Assembly (NCBI GenBank): GCA_014526335.1
Contig: JACTAT010000012.1
Coordinates: 1,025,318-1,089,317, forward strand
DNA: 64,000 nt
From: Chrysaora quinquecirrha
Lineage: Eukaryota > Cnidaria > Scyphozoa > Semaeostomeae > Pelagiidae
Reading direction: 5' to 3'
Shown: positions 1-12,190 of the stretch, one piece after another
Layout of the letters: the number at the start of each line of letters is the position of its first letter
Position numbering within the stretch: position 1 is the first letter of the stretch
The notes under the pieces: model-generated
Seen by the model: the letters and a program-made list of their open reading frames with translations, nothing else
The model's database searches: none
Told to the model about the DNA's origin: nothing
Program-made: the position numbers and the translations under genes

Positions 1-274
1 GCCAAGAAAAGTAAAGTTTGTCCTGGTTAATGTAATTGATGTTTCTTCTTCAAAGCTGTCGAGACATAAGAGGAATCATTGTTGGGACAAAGTTGGGAGA
101 AAAGAAAGGGTAATGGAAACAAGATCCATTAAACAAAGTTTGTTTTTTGGGAAAAGTGACTATTAAATGCTAGTGAGACTATTCAATTTGAGGAAACCCT
201 GAAGTAAACTTCAAGATCCTGACAAGCCATTGTCATTTAAATCTATGGAACTATTGACCCTAAAGGGGGGTCGT

Positions 275-460
275 AGGGAGGGTTAAAAAAACCGTAAAAC
301 CGCAACTATTTTAGCCCAAAATCGTAGAACCATACATGTTTTTCCTTAAAATGGTGAAACCACACCAAATTGCAAATTGGAAAGCCATAAAACCGTACGT
401 TTTGAAGGTAAAATCCGTAAAACTGCTCTCAAAATGTCGAAAACCGCAAACTGTTATGCC
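275..460 (+). repeat. Degenerate A-rich repeat with AAACCG core
   Basis: The motif AAACCGTA/AAACCGCA and relatives such as GTAGAACC and GTGAAACC recur about every 15-30 bases. The open frame across it (336-650) is compositionally biased and looks like a by-product of the repeat rather than a gene. I see no terminal repeats. Confidence 0.45.
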
Positions 461-793
461 CAATGCTCCCTCACTAAATATCGCTGAAATAATTGAAACT
501 CAACCAAGTAAATTTTTTGACATTGATGGGGAAGTTAATGGATGGAGGAAGAAAGAGAGGTTAATATTGGTGCAGAAAGAGAGAAGAGTCATGGAATTTC
601 AGTTTTTGGAAGATTTGATACATGAAATTGATAATGATATGACCTGGTAATGTGGTGGAAATGACATAGACAAATGGTGGAAAATTGGAAGCATGAAAAG
701 AAAGAGTAAGAAATTAATCTTAATTTCAATCTTGCAGAATGACTTTCGTCTGTATAACAGCTGAAAATATTTTTAATAAATACCTTCAAAAAA

Positions 794-1102
794 CCTGGGG
801 GCACTTTTTCAAATTTTGTTAGGGACATGCCACCCTAGCATAAAAAACATACTCGACCTTATTCAAATGTCTTGATAATATATACCTATGCCAATTTTGT
901 GAAAATACTGCAGAAATATGTAAAATATACTAGAATCTTGAAAACTGAGACCAATCTTTATACCAATTCCCAAAATGTAAGACTGATCTTTAGACCAAAT
1001 TGGCGAAAATTGACACTGTTCCTTATACCAAGTTTTTGAAAATGAATACATTTCCAGGTGGCACGTCCCCATTTCTAACATTACATAAAGTATCCCCCTA
1101 GG
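794..1102. mobile_element. MITE-like element with inverted ends and a 33-bp minisatellite core
   Basis: The left end (CCTGGGGGCACTTTT ... GGGACATGCCACC) is matched in reverse complement by the right end (GGTGGCACGTCCCC ... GTATCCCCCTAGG), giving imperfect inverted repeats of roughly 40 bases. Between them three units of about 33 bases recur near 951, 984 and 1017, each with the pattern ATCTTTATACCAA followed by an AAAATG-like tail. Non-autonomous DNA elements with a minisatellite inside are known in marine invertebrates. No transposase is present. The superfamily is undetermined and I could not see a convincing target-site duplication. Confidence 0.55.
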
Positions 1103-3770
1103 GGCTTCAAAACTGCCAATTGAATATACAGGATTGAAACAATTTTAAATTGCAGCACTGAAGCACCAAATCACCGTTGGAGATGCCCAGAACTGCTTTA
1201 CCACGCTGTTCAATTTCAATGTGCCCTTACGTAAAATGAACTGGAGAGTAATCATCACTACAGATGCGATCTACCGGCTGCATTAAACGCATTTGTTCTA
1301 TGCTCTCACAAAAAATGCTAATTTTCCCCTCACATTCTAAGGGTCTTTTTCCCTTTTAAAGTAATCTGGTCAATTTTGATCTTGGGACATGGGTTAGTAA
1401 GGATAAACAAAAAATAACAAATAATGGCTAGGTTTTTTTATCTTTTATCCTTATAACAACGGGTAATTTTGTTCCATGTTCTCCTAAATAAGATATACGT
1501 ATTTTTGTTTTTGGTGAAATTGGTAGTACTCTGGTCATTGGTTAAAAGAAGACAATTCCTATCTAATTCACCTAATTCCATATGCCAACTCTTGCTCTTA
1601 AGACTGCTGAGGTTGCTTTCCTTCCATTTCTCTAGTCAATTTAGCAGACTGCATAGTGGTTTTCTGCTGGCTTTTAAACAACTTTTTTGAAAACCTCAAT
1701 TTTTGGAATTTTTCACTTCTCTTGTTTTTCCCTTTCAACGTAGTATGTTTTCTTTTATAATATCCGATGCATGTAAACACAAACATAATTAATTACAAGA
1801 AAAGCTTTAATGGACACTTATACTAAAATTTCATCCATGTTATTTGCTGCCAATCCTTTTTCGGCATTTGTGTTGTAAGATCCTTTTACCCTACTTTTCT
1901 GTTCTTGCTAAAGGCGTCTGTAGTTATTCTGTAATGCATGACTGCCTGATGAAACGAAAATAGATAATTTACCTACTCATATTTGAATGATGAAAAGCAA
2001 GAATACAACATGATAGTTGATATACGCACCCAAGATACTAAGATAGCTGAGATACATATTTTACAACATTTAAATGACATTACTTGCAACCAATCTTATC
2101 CCAGACAGAATTCAAAGCCATAGTTCAAAGAACCTTTCTCAAATAGCAATACAATCCTACCCATGGATCTTTTTTCATTTTCCTTTTTGACAGCCCTCTT
2201 ATCTGCTGATCTGATTTCACGTTCGTCCTCTGAATCAGAAGTGTTATTGTGTTTAACGTATTCATCAACCAAACACGACCCAGCTGCAAGCTGATAAGTT
2301 TCTCTTTATGTTTCAATTCTTCCACAGCAATCTTACCATTTTTACTTTAGATAAAAAAATGCGGTCTCCAGATGATAGTGAATCAGTCAAAATATCAATA
2401 ACTTGTACTACGGATTGGGTAAACATGCAAAGTTCTTTAGTTGTATTAACCAAACTTTGAAACATCCCCAACTTGTTATCGGGTCAGCTTCTTCTTTTCT
2501 CGTCAGCTCACGTAATTTGATCAATAGTCTCGCAAATGATCTCATCTTGTCTGAATAAACAAATTGGCAAAATCACTACTAGCAGAATACTCTTTCACAG
2601 AAGAATGACTCTGACTGCGGACTCCTCTTTTTCCCCATGCCAAGTGAGCACGTTGTGTATAGCCCGAAGATGAAGATGCTGTTTTCTACCTCTTATATGT
2701 GTAACTATATCTCCATAGAAGCACAAGTCATCCGTGTAAGCAAAGACTGCCCCTCTGGGGAAGGAATAATTCAGAAAAACGTAGATAGATACGTTTCAAA
2801 GCAGAAGCGGATCCATACGAAAGTTCTTTTTCAGACTAATAAGAAGAAGGGCAATGGGCCTGGGAGAGATTTAGATTCATAACTTCTGAGCCACTAAGAG
2901 TTTCTCAATGAAACTTTGTCATGTTCTCCTAAAATTCTTCTAAATTCTTTTAGAAGAGCACTCATTGTTCATGTCTTCTTTTTCTTACAGGGATAAAAAT
3001 TGAATAGTTCTCGGAAAATGTCGATTTTGTATACCTTTTGTATTTTCTATGGTATAGGTACATTGTTCGTTGCTGCAGTCAACATCTCAACTTTAGAAGG
3101 CCCTTGACCTCGACATGACGACTGATTTTTGTCAATTTTCTCATAACTATTAAATTGCTTACATTTGTTTTAAAGAAACTAAGATTTGTTTCAGTAAAGT
3201 TTCTTTATTTTTATAGGGTTTTGATACTGAAAGTTTCTAATTAGTTTCTTAGAGATCAAAATTTTATTAATGCCAAAAATGAGGGTTGTTAAATTATTTT
3301 TGTATATTCTAATAACAAATTTCATATAACAAAAAATAAAAGAATCCTACAATACAAATAATAACACAAGGAGATTGATATCTTTTATTACAATCAATGA
3401 TTTTTGCCAAATTGTTTTTATGTCAGCATCAGACCTACAGAAACATATCGATACAAATCTAAACAAAACAAAGAACAAAGGAAGAAAGAAATGTGTATTG
3501 TATACATCTCACTGTTAAGATTATATTTGAATGATTTCAATTCCATGTGTTTCCTGATTGTCAACGTAATCCTCACTTCCATCTGTAAATGCCAGGCGCA
3601 TTTTATTTAACTTCTAGTTGAAGTAGGTAACGTCACCAATGAACCATTCGTTGTCATACAAAACACGAAGCTTTTTTCTAACCATTGGATGCTCGAGATC
3701 CTTCCGTTGTATTATGGCCTTCAAAAATCTCTTTGATATCCTCACCTTTTGGCCTTAATTTTCTTCTTCC
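1103..3770. other. Non-coding stretch, no recognisable feature
   Basis: This 2.7-kb AT-rich stretch has only short frames on both strands, with no recognisable domain. I see no terminal repeats, RNA gene or strong tandem repeat. It may hold repeats too decayed to read by eye. Confidence 0.4.
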
Positions 3771-3776
3771 GCAAAA

Positions 3777-4098
3777 TCAGCTGGCTCTACTGCTTCTTGG
3801 CTGGCTGCTTTTTCTAACAGTGTTTACTGGTAATGGTGGTGGCACCCTGTAACCAGGGATTCCTTCTGGATTTATCTTGTCATCGATTGAGCCATCTGCT
3901 GTAATCAAACAGCCGGTCTTTTCAAAGCACCTATTTCTGGATTGTTCATAATCTTCTCTTTGAAGCTTCAGAAATGCTTCACCAACCAAGTGCGTTATAA
4001 GAAGTCTTCTTTCCTTGGCAATTAGCTTGTCTTCGCAATTACCCAGCCACTTTTCGATGTTGTCTTCCTCTTCTAGCCACTCTTGCTGTTCAATTCAT
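3777..4098 (-). pseudogene. C-terminal fragment of a pogo/Tigger-like DDE transposase family protein
   Basis: The minus strand is open for about 107 codons, ending at a stop at 3777. The frame reads NIEKWLGNCEDK, then KERRLLITHLVGEAF, then CFEKTGCLITADGSIDD, then a proline-rich tail PGYRVPPPLP. In pogo/Tigger (DDE_1) transposases the C-terminal end has a Trp/Leu-rich helix, a bulky hydrophobic 'W..EAW' segment and a 'SFK.CGIS..LDGSED' motif. The GEAF and CFEKTGC...DGSIDD motifs match that order. An in-frame stop lies just upstream near 4096, and no catalytic DDE region is visible, so this is a fragment. The family call rests on motif resemblance only; an uncharacterised cnidarian multi-copy protein is the alternative. 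Confidence 0.45.
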
Positions 4099-4189
4099 AC
4101 CAATTGATTCTTCAGAAATTGATTCTAAATGAGTCCTTACCTCTATATGCAATATTTTTTATTTTGCCATTCGCTATCATGTCAATGTA

Positions 4190-4420
4190 GATGAATCGAA
4201 ATTCCGTTTGGATCTAGGCCATGTCTTTTGGCTACGATAACAGTCACTGTATCCGAGTTTGCCCGTTTATTTAGACTTTGTGTTCTACGAATGTCATCTA
4301 GAATGATTCTATCTATAGCTCCAACGATGTTTTTATGAGTGATGTTGGTCTGCTGTGCTGTTCAGAGAACAGTATTCTACTTTCTTTATTCGAGAGCGTT
4401 AAATTTTCTGTCGCCATATC
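4190..4420 (-). pseudogene. Unrecognised coding remnant upstream of the pogo-like fragment
   Basis: On the minus strand a frame starts with Met at about 4415 (MATENLTLSNKES...) and runs about 30 codons. One base shift then continues it as an open segment rich in charged residues (IILDDIRRTQSLNKRAN) to about 4190. It lies on the same strand about 90 bases upstream of the pogo-like fragment, so both may come from one gene or element. I do not recognise a domain. Low sequence complexity is not the cause of the open frame, because its composition is protein-like. Confidence 0.25.
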
Positions 4421-4429
4421 TCCTTCTAT

Positions 4430-6100
4430 AGACTATGGCGGGCCTTCACATTTATTTTGCATATTCTGCTCGTTTTTTTCTTCCTGTCTCTGCTCTCTGC
4501 TTCTTTTCTTCCCTTTCCCGCGGCTCTTTCTCCGCGGTGACAGGTGTATTGGCCAGAAACTGTGTTTACCTGTGTCAATCACCGATCTTAAAGGTGTAGT
4601 TTTTAATTCAGGCAGTTCAAGGGCTAATACACTAAACGCCCACTTCCTGAGGTCGACCCTGGTGAGTAAAAACGAAAAGATTAATGATGAGTGGGCTCAG
4701 CTTTTTTATTTGATTCAGACCAAACCTTCGAAGGGTTAATGCCTATTAACTATGGTTAATGTACCAAGTAATTCTGCAGTACTAAACGAATACAAATAAT
4801 CAAATCAAAAGAGCATCTATTTACAGTTCCAAAATCAGTATAATTACATATTCACACATGCAATCCGAGGGTTTTTATTACAAAGGAGTAGTATATAACT
4901 GGGGAGTAGATCTAGGTTTTTTCTTTTGCTTTCAGACTTGTCAAAATTTAAGAACATTCTGTTTTGTTCAAAATGTCTGAACCATACCACTTTGTCTTCG
5001 CATTGTAGACAATTGAAATTTGAGATTCACTAGTGATAAACGTTTTTGTCTGCAACAGACACCACTACACTGTTTTATTTCCATCCGTGTCATGATTTAC
5101 AGCATTTGTAATTCTATGTATTCCTTGAATCGGTTTGGAGTCAGATTCTGAAGTCTACATCGTGCTGTGCTGCTGCTTCCAGAGATTTTACATTAAATTG
5201 TTCCATTGCAATACTGATCTCGAATGAAAATGCATTACCTGTAGTACAGCGCAACACGTGTATCTCCGTATCCTACCTCTTCAGTTCAATGTACAATCAG
5301 CTGTGATTTGAAATAGTAGCACCACTTATCGAAACTAGTTTTTTATCCCCTTTAAAATTTGGTATGTTAGGAATCTTTGGCATCTTGAATTTTATGGCCT
5401 AAGTCATCTTGGTGGGACCTTCAAATTGATGTTTTTTTTATGTAATGTTTCGATCCGAGAGAAAGAATTAAGAACAGAGGAACTTTTCCATTAACATTGC
5501 ACAGTTGATTCAAACGTTACAAATTTCCTCAACAGGTAACGTACTCTAATTCTCGAAGCAAAAAGGTCCTCAACATAAACTGAATTCGTTCAACTTCTCT
5601 AGAGTAAAAATCCAACGCTGAATACGACCTCGTGATATTTAATAATTTTCCGAATAATGTTATGCAAGCTTATTACTAGCAAACATTCGTTTCAATACAA
5701 CACTACAACAAGAACACAATCGTTCTCCATTGCAGCTTTCCCTGGTTTTTTATGTTTTTTAAAAGTTCAAGCCTCTAGCTGCAACAGTTTTTCAGTTGTT
5801 TCAAATTCTATTGGATAACATTTGAAAAAATATGAGTTTTGAGAAAAATGCGATTGGAAGTTGGGCACTTATTTTCTCATATTTGCAAGTCAGAAACTGA
5901 AGAGGATTCATAGTTTTCTAAAGCATGAGTTCTCGATATTCCGACTCAATGAGGAATAAAAATTTTCAAGTCTATTTATTCATAATCTGCAGAAATTCCA
6001 GGTGCTAACGGTTCTGTTGTGCAAACATAGCTTATTGTCTTTTTCCTCATTTTGATTTGCCTTTATTATTGCCTCCAGATAGTTTTTTTCTCTTTCCGAC
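4430..6100. other. Non-coding stretch
   Basis: The plus-strand frame at 4335-4739 is a pyrimidine-rich hydrophobic frame with no domain and is probably not a gene. The rest is AT-rich with short frames only. I see no RNA gene or terminal repeat. Confidence 0.35.
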
Positions 6101-6107
6101 AACTTGA

Positions 6108-6925
6108 AGTAAGTTGATACTTTTATAATAGCCTTACTCCAAACGGATCTAGAACCGAGGCTTTCCCTTGAGCTCCATCGTTGTACTGAATAGCTGCATA
6201 GCAACGGCTATCCCCAAGCATTCTCTATAAAGAAACTCCTTATTGGCATAGGGAGCAATTGATATTGTGGAATGATTCATCGGCATTTCATCATCGCTTA
6301 AAGTCATTAGCTTTAAAATGGTGGTCCATTTTCTGATTTCAAGTCTCTTGAAATTCCAGGTTTTGCAGCGATCTGATCTAGCAAGTTTGGTGTATTTTGC
6401 ATGGAGGCAGAAGTTTTTAATATGCAATTTTCAGGTTCAGCATCAATTGTTTCAATCTTTCTAATAGACGACAAGATATCTGTTAGCTTAGCCTTTTCCT
6501 GCATGAATTTTTATTGTGTGAAGAAAAAAATATCTGAACGTTGGCAGATGCATGTTCAAGGACTAAAGAACTATATACGGCTCCACTTCCTGTGTACTTC
6601 TTGGATCTAAGAACCATGGTTGATTTGTCGTTGTATTCTCTTCATTTGTCATATTACCTTTATCCAACTTGAAATGGTCCTCTCTTATGAAGAGTAACAA
6701 ATGTGAAATCTTGGGTTTGTATTTTGGCGAGAGTGGATGCTTTGTTTGCTGCAAAATGGTCATAAGTAAAAGCATATCCATCCGCATCGGAAAATGTTCC
6801 CACAAAATGAACAAAAAATTGGCGCCTAGCAATCAGGCTTGCTTCTTCAACTAGACGAAAGGAGACACCTCTTCTCGCGTATATTCGCATATCAAGATGT
6901 TCAGAAAGTATGGGTGGTGCAAACT
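6108..6925 (-). repeat. Dispersed coding repeat family X, copy 1
   Basis: This segment aligns with 13212-13985 over about 0.8 kb with moderate divergence. Shared strings include GATCTAGAACCGAGGCTTTC, GCAGCGATCTGATCTAGCAA and GGAGACACCTCTTCTCGC. On the minus strand it translates, with frameshifts, into protein-like segments such as FVHFVGTFSDADGYAFTYDH, with the stop-free pieces at 6660-6890, 6563-6832 and 6149-6504 in different frames. The conservation of protein-like segments between copies suggests the parent was a coding, mobile or amplified gene. I do not recognise the protein. Copy 1 stops aligning near 6925, so it is shorter than copies 2 and 3. Confidence 0.6.
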
Positions 6926-8670
6926 CTACTTTTCTTAAATTTAAATTTACTTTGTGCTAAACCACAATTCGTTGCTTAGTGTCCCTCTTTAGATTCGCTC
7001 TCTCATTCTTTTTATTTAATAATTATCTAGTTCCATAATGTGATTTCTTTTCCTCGTCATATCAAGAGCACTGACTCTGTTAGGACACCAGGCGATATTT
7101 AACTTCAAATTCACAATCATCTGCCTTTTTATTCTCTCCCAGAGCTTTGTACATACATCCCGTGAACCATTTCAGTTTCCATCATATTTCCATCAATGCT
7201 TTATTACCTTGTGCACGAATTTTGAAGCATCAAATCTGGGTACAACACTATTTTTTGTTTACCATTGCTATTTTTCCACACTTTACACAATCACCTTCTG
7301 CTACCATATCTCTATTTTGCTCTCTTTCCTCAGTCTATCACTGTCTCTCAATCCACTCTTTCTTCCACTCCTAAACCAATTTTACTTCATACTTTTCGTC
7401 ACTACTATCATTCTGAACTTAAAGCACACAATCTTTATCGTATTCGTCACTGTCCAAGCATGAAACAACTACACCTTTGTACCACACGTCTTTACAGTTC
7501 TCGTCATATTTATGTTGCATGTTTTTTCCAAAAAAACTTGGAAACCGTCTTCTTTTTAATTTGTCTCTTTTTATGAGACTTGTCACTTTTACTCTTACCG
7601 TCATTGTGTATCATACGAAAAAGGTCTAGCATTTCACAGCTACAAGGGACAGAGATTAGAGAAAAACATAGTGGCATAACCTTAAGAGTCCTGATTTTTT
7701 CAGCCATGATACAGTTCTTCTTGTAATAAATTTACAGGGTTTTTATCGATAGCCTTTTGCTATATCGTTATCAGTTTGTGTCAAAATTATTACATCGCGT
7801 CAAGAACGAGTTAGTGATAGCAGGAACAAATTTTCTCGAATGTTACACTTACGTATTGATCACCCTTGTCCATCTGTTCCAATATCCAACATCTCTATGG
7901 ATGCCATCCATTTCACGAGAAGTACTTGTATTACCTGTATTAGATTTTGGTTGTGTCAAAGTTGCGAAAGGAGACTGTGTTTCATAAAATGCAATATTTT
8001 ATACTACAAATTGTGGATTTTTAAACGTGAATGTTGAAGAATCATGTATCAACGTACAATATATTTGCAATTTTCTTGGAAGTGTGCCTGTGTGTCTCGC
8101 TCAAGGAATTTGTATGCAAAGATCTATTACACATTGTTAATAAGGCGAAGTTCTGGCCGAAAAGCCACCTACATATAGAGATTCAAGTTAAGGAACGAGA
8201 CTGTGTATAACCACTTACCATTTACCTTATTCTACATTGTGACGTAGCTCATTCCATATTCACACTGGACATAAGGAGCTAGGACGCATGCGGGTCTCTC
8301 GCGAACAACTGGATATCGCCTTTTTCAACATCTGCAGGACAATTGGGATACCGTGACTTGTGCTTATGTGTATACTGTCCCGGTAAGACCAAAGTGCCAA
8401 ATTTTTCCTCTTGAAATTTCGTTTCAAATCAACGAAGAAGGCACCATAGAATTCAGCAGCAACTTTCGTGTTACTGTTATATATTCCACAACGTCTGTCG
8501 TATTCGTCCAAGCGAGGAGTGATAGAAAGCACAAAAACCTACAAAGCCAGAAAAAGTCTTTAATTATCGGGTAGAATCCTACAGATATTGATACTAATGA
8601 TTAACACTTTTTTGGCTTCACAATAAGGCAATTCCTCAATATCTAACTCCTCAGATCTTCCTGTCCGTGA
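6926..8670. other. Mostly non-coding stretch, weak coding remnant at 8260-8532
   Basis: The overlapping plus frames at 7147-7576 are pyrimidine-rich and hydrophobic, typical of non-coding T/C-rich DNA. At 8260-8532 minus, two adjacent frames give protein-like text (for example FFVDLKRNFKRKNLALW), which may be a frameshifted coding remnant that I cannot name. Nothing else is supported. Confidence 0.3.
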
Positions 8671-8676
8671 AAGGAG

Positions 8677-8975
8677 AACCTTACAAGACTGCACCATAAC
8701 TTTGTTGTTAATTGTCTACCATGATTGAAGAATTTTCAAATTGTTAACTAGACATAATAAAACATAATACATAATCTATACATTGGAAGGTTTTCTTCCA
8801 GGCCGAACCTTCCAAGACTGTACCAAAACTTTGTTAATAATTGTCTGTGTGGGTTGAAGAATGTTCAGATTGTAAACTAAACATTGGAAGGTTCTCTTTC
8901 ATGCAGAACTGCACAAGAACTCTGTTTTTTCGTTGTATTTAAAATGTTCGTATTTTATACTAAACATAATATATA
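8677..8975. repeat. Degenerate three-copy tandem repeat
   Basis: Three units begin near 8677, 8806 and 8906 with AACCTTACAAGACTGCACC, AACCTTCCAAGACTGTACC and AACTGCACAAGAACTCTG. Each continues with an AACTTTGTT..AATTGTCT block and an ATTGAAGAAT.TTCA..TTGTAAACTA block, and the first two share CATTGGAAGGTT. Units shorten from about 129 to 100 to 70 bases through internal deletions. No coding potential is seen. Confidence 0.65.
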
Positions 8976-9843
8976 CATGGTAAGGAATCTATTTTCTAAT
9001 ACATAACCAGATATTACGAGCCAAACTTTAGTCCACTTCACTTGGCCATTTCAAATTTAGCATTTGCTAATGCGATGTTACATCGATTTTATAGATCACT
9101 CCTGGTTCGCTGGTATACATGACTTTTATTCAATCATTGTCTCTGTTGATATCTTGAATGGTTGCTGTGAACCAGCCTGGCCACCATACAGTTTTACCTT
9201 TCTCTTCGTTTGTCCACCTCACTTTCACCTTCACTCAGATTGAAAAGTAAACATCATTGCAGATATCCCAGAACATCTTTTTCAGAAGAAATTGGAAATC
9301 TAATATCAATACTAGGATCATCCTGAGGTTTGCATATTGCTCTAATGTGCAGTTGAAGAGGATTTCTCCTGTACTGTTAATACAGTTGGGAATCGGAGAT
9401 GGCTTTTTTGTACGTTCGGACAGACTTGCAATTTTCCGAGGTTTTTTTCCAGCTTACTCAGCATATTATGTAGCTCCAAACATTCTATCTTTCACTGCAG
9501 AGTCCAGAAAAAGGTAAAACCTTCCTCCGGCTGCCAGTTCTATAAGTTAAACCTTCCTCATTTTACAAAATTACAATAACGAAATTTTTCGTGCACCGAA
9601 CGTTGTTTATAACCGTAAAAATTAGGAACACATTACCAAGCCCATGGAAATAATCATTCCATACACGTTCTTTTGAAGAAAGCGAAACCAGCAAAATTCA
9701 CATACAACTGGACTGAAAGTGTTTAAACAAACTTTGTTTGTCCTAAACATATTTATAAAACATACAACCTTGTGTAGAATCCGTGAAGTTACTTACAAAA
9801 ATGTTGGCCTTTTAAAACCAAGGAATTCTGGAACTTTGTCTCT

Positions 9844-10570
9844 TCATTCTTGCAATGACAACGGACTCATGTTTATTTGCCTTAGTAACAAAGTGCCAAT
9901 TTGATCTTCCCCAAAGTGTCTGTCCAAAGCAGATTCAATCAGCGCAGTTGCCTTGTGTAGTGGGGGACCATTCCAGTGAATTCGACTTTCCGACCCAACT
10001 GTTGTGATATCCAAACCCCGTCTCTTATTGCTGTGATAATCGATGTAATTGCCCATAGATTCAGCTACTGCTTCAGCATGAGTTTTTACAGAACATCTCA
10101 GGAAAAGGTGCAGAAAGTTCTCAATACCAGTGAACAAATGTTCAACCTTAGTATAAAGATGCAAAAATTTCGTAGTGATTACTTTCTTTGGTGACACACT
10201 CTTCATGTAATCTTTGCATCGAGTATGTTGTCTTGATGTGACACCACAGGCCAGTGAACATGCATGCAGTTCAAACATGGCAGGCTTCATTCTGGGTGAT
10301 TAGACTGTTGCTATAACGTCCCTCTGCAACCTCAACAAAACGTTTCTTGAATTCTTGATATTCATGCATGATCACATTTTGTTGTTCCGGGGGAGTGTTG
10401 GCAGCATCCATAACGCTCTGCAAGTGAATATTACCATTAATGTTAATGGCAAAGTCACTTGATCGACTTTCGTTATACAGAGCTTGAAGATCAAGGCAGC
10501 CAGCCATGTCAACTGTAATGAGCGTTGGATAGGGGTTCTGGAGATTCTTTATTGTCCGTTCTTCAATCAC
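9844..10570 (-). pseudogene. Transposon-derived multi-copy protein, C-terminal part
   Basis: Two minus frames adjoin near 10280 with a frameshift. The upstream frame (10570 to 10271) and downstream frame (10290 to 9844) together read as one protein of about 240 residues. The downstream part includes HAEAVAESMGNYIDYHSNKR and IHWNGPPLHKATALIESALD. A pattern of 'VES.GS....H..K.R' followed by 'IHWNGP...HEA...I..AL...F' occurs in a hAT-related multi-copy protein family that I know from cnidarian genomes; I cannot name it precisely. The N-terminal part is missing. It is probably a decayed transposase-like gene. The adjacent hAT terminus (10597) could mark an insertion into or next to this older gene. 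Confidence 0.4.
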
Positions 10571-10596
10571 TCTTGCAGTGTGTTGGCATAAGCTTC

Positions 10597-10613
10597 CAGG
10601 GGCGGATCCAGCC
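10597..10613. mobile_element. hAT-type terminal motif
   Basis: CAGGGGCGGATCCAGCC matches the terminal sequence typical of many animal hAT transposons (CAGGGGCGGATCCAG and variants). It lies about 580 bases beyond the stop of the hAT transposase at 11192, which fits the 3' end of that element. I could not find a matching reverse-complement end further right, so the other terminus seems lost. Confidence 0.6.
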
Positions 10614-11191
10614 TAAAATCTTTAAAATTTTTAGAGGCCACGCCCTTCAGACTCTAGGAAAATGGGGGCAACGCCCTTTTAACAAAAAAGAACGCTACAG
10701 ATGATAATGTAAAATTGCAAAATGGAAACCGACTTTTAACGGTGTTAGCTCTTCTAATCTAAACCAAGCATCGAAAAATCATTGAATAATTTCCAGTTAA
10801 GAACCTGATAAGAAGTGGCAGACAATCTTTATATACGGCAATAAAAATACAACTGTGCAAAAAACGAACTGCATCAACAAAATAGTTGACTATCAAATAA
10901 TACTAAGAATGAAGAACTATTATTGCCATAGTCTAGGCTACTTTGCAAACCAATACTATCTGCAAGAAACAACAATACTTAAAATGAACTATAAACTGCC
11001 AACAATCTGTGCTAAACATAACTTAGATTAGATGGATCTATGTTGATAACAATAGTATATATACAAGTATTATATACAAAACTGAATAATACAAAGAATC
11101 CAACACGAAAGTCATGTGGAAATTTCTGAACGAAACCACTGAAATATCTTGAAAATCATGAACATTACACAGCCGTCAAGAGATCATCCAG
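10614..11191. other. Presumed 3' untranslated part of the hAT element
   Basis: The stretch between the hAT-type terminus and the transposase stop is AT-rich and has no reading frame of note. It fits the untranslated region of the element. Confidence 0.4.
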
Positions 11192-12024
11192 CTAATCATC
11201 CAACAAGAGAATTCTTCTGTTTCCTTTTCGAGCAAACCGCTCAATAACAGCCTCCGTATCTAGCTTTATTTCACGATGCGCATTAAGCATAATCAAACCA
11301 TTAAGGCGTGTCTCAGACATAGAATTTCTTAAGTACGTTTTCAACCTTCTCAACGTAGATATGGAACGTTCACAAGAACAGGTTGTCACAGGGATTGTTG
11401 CGAATATTCGAAATGCCGTCAGTATGTTTGGAAAAGAAACAGGATCAAGAACCAGGAGCAATTCCTGGACATTCTTTGGTGACGTGCTACTAATTTGATT
11501 ACAATATTCACTCCACATTTCAAGCTCAGTGGAGATGTAACGAGGCTCGGGCATGTCCTCCTTATATTTGAAAAGAAACCTGCGGAATCCCACTTGCCAG
11601 TCTGACTGCGAAACTACGTGATATGGCATAGCATGAAGCACATCCATTATATCAAGACTCGCCTTCGAGAAGCGAGAGCTAATGTGATTTGTCAAATGAT
11701 CCAAGAAGGGAATCGTTATTGATCTTTGAAAGTAATCAACAGGCGAGTCAGAAGGGTCATAGTTTCGATGGATCTGACGACCTACTGTTCTTGGCCTTTC
11801 TGGGAATGTTTCAACAGAGGAAGCAAGCTTCGCTGCTTCTTCAAACCAGATACCATGTTTTGAATCAACTTCATTGCGCATTCTTCCAAGCATCACAAAC
11901 AGAAGAGAAATCTCATCCTGAGCTGCAGCAAAATCTAAAGAAGCACTTTGAAGATGCTTTGTTAGGGGCCTTGTCACTACAATTCCAAACGCACTCTCTT
12001 CAACTTGCTGCATATCTCATGTAA
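11192..12024 (-). pseudogene. hAT transposase, C-terminal half with dimerisation domain
   Basis: An uninterrupted 273-codon minus frame ends with the hAT C-terminal dimerisation region. Around residues 200-255 it reads ATIPVTTCSCERSISTLRRL, then KTYLRNSMSETRLNGLIMLN, then AHREI, matching the 'S..CERSFS.LRRLKTYLR..M...RLN.LALL..H' signature of the animal hAT group that includes ZMYM1-like and P52rIPK-like proteins. A complete protein of this group is 600 residues or more, so the BED zinc finger and catalytic part are missing. The frame closes near 12024 next to a repeat shared with 30 kb, which looks like the truncation point. The intact frame suggests a fairly recent insertion or constraint on this part. 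Confidence 0.75.
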
Positions 12025-12049
12025 TTATTTTTGGTGACATAATTGGATG

Positions 12050-12190
12050 CAGAATTTAAAGATTTGGTGACACTGGCAAGAGCAGTTGTGGTTTCAGAAC
12101 CTTGTTTTCATAATAAATTTAATCAACTTGGGTAAAATTTCTTTTGGGATGACATTGTAATAAGGGGGCAAGTTTATTCCAAGGGATATG
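12050..12190. repeat. Dispersed repeat shared with 30.2 kb
   Basis: The string ATTTGGTGACACTGGCAAGA with the following TTTCAGAACCTTGTTTTCA and AATTTAATCAA blocks recurs, diverged, at about 30183-30310 in the same orientation. It begins just beyond the truncated end of the hAT transposase. I cannot assign the repeat to a family. Confidence 0.5.

Noticed and set aside
4335..4739. 134-codon plus-strand frame
   Set aside because: It is hydrophobic, Cys/Phe/Ser-rich and T/C-rich, with no domain. The opposite strand carries more protein-like text.
7147..7576. Three overlapping plus-strand frames
   Set aside because: All three frames are open because the DNA is a pyrimidine-rich tract, which is not evidence for a gene.
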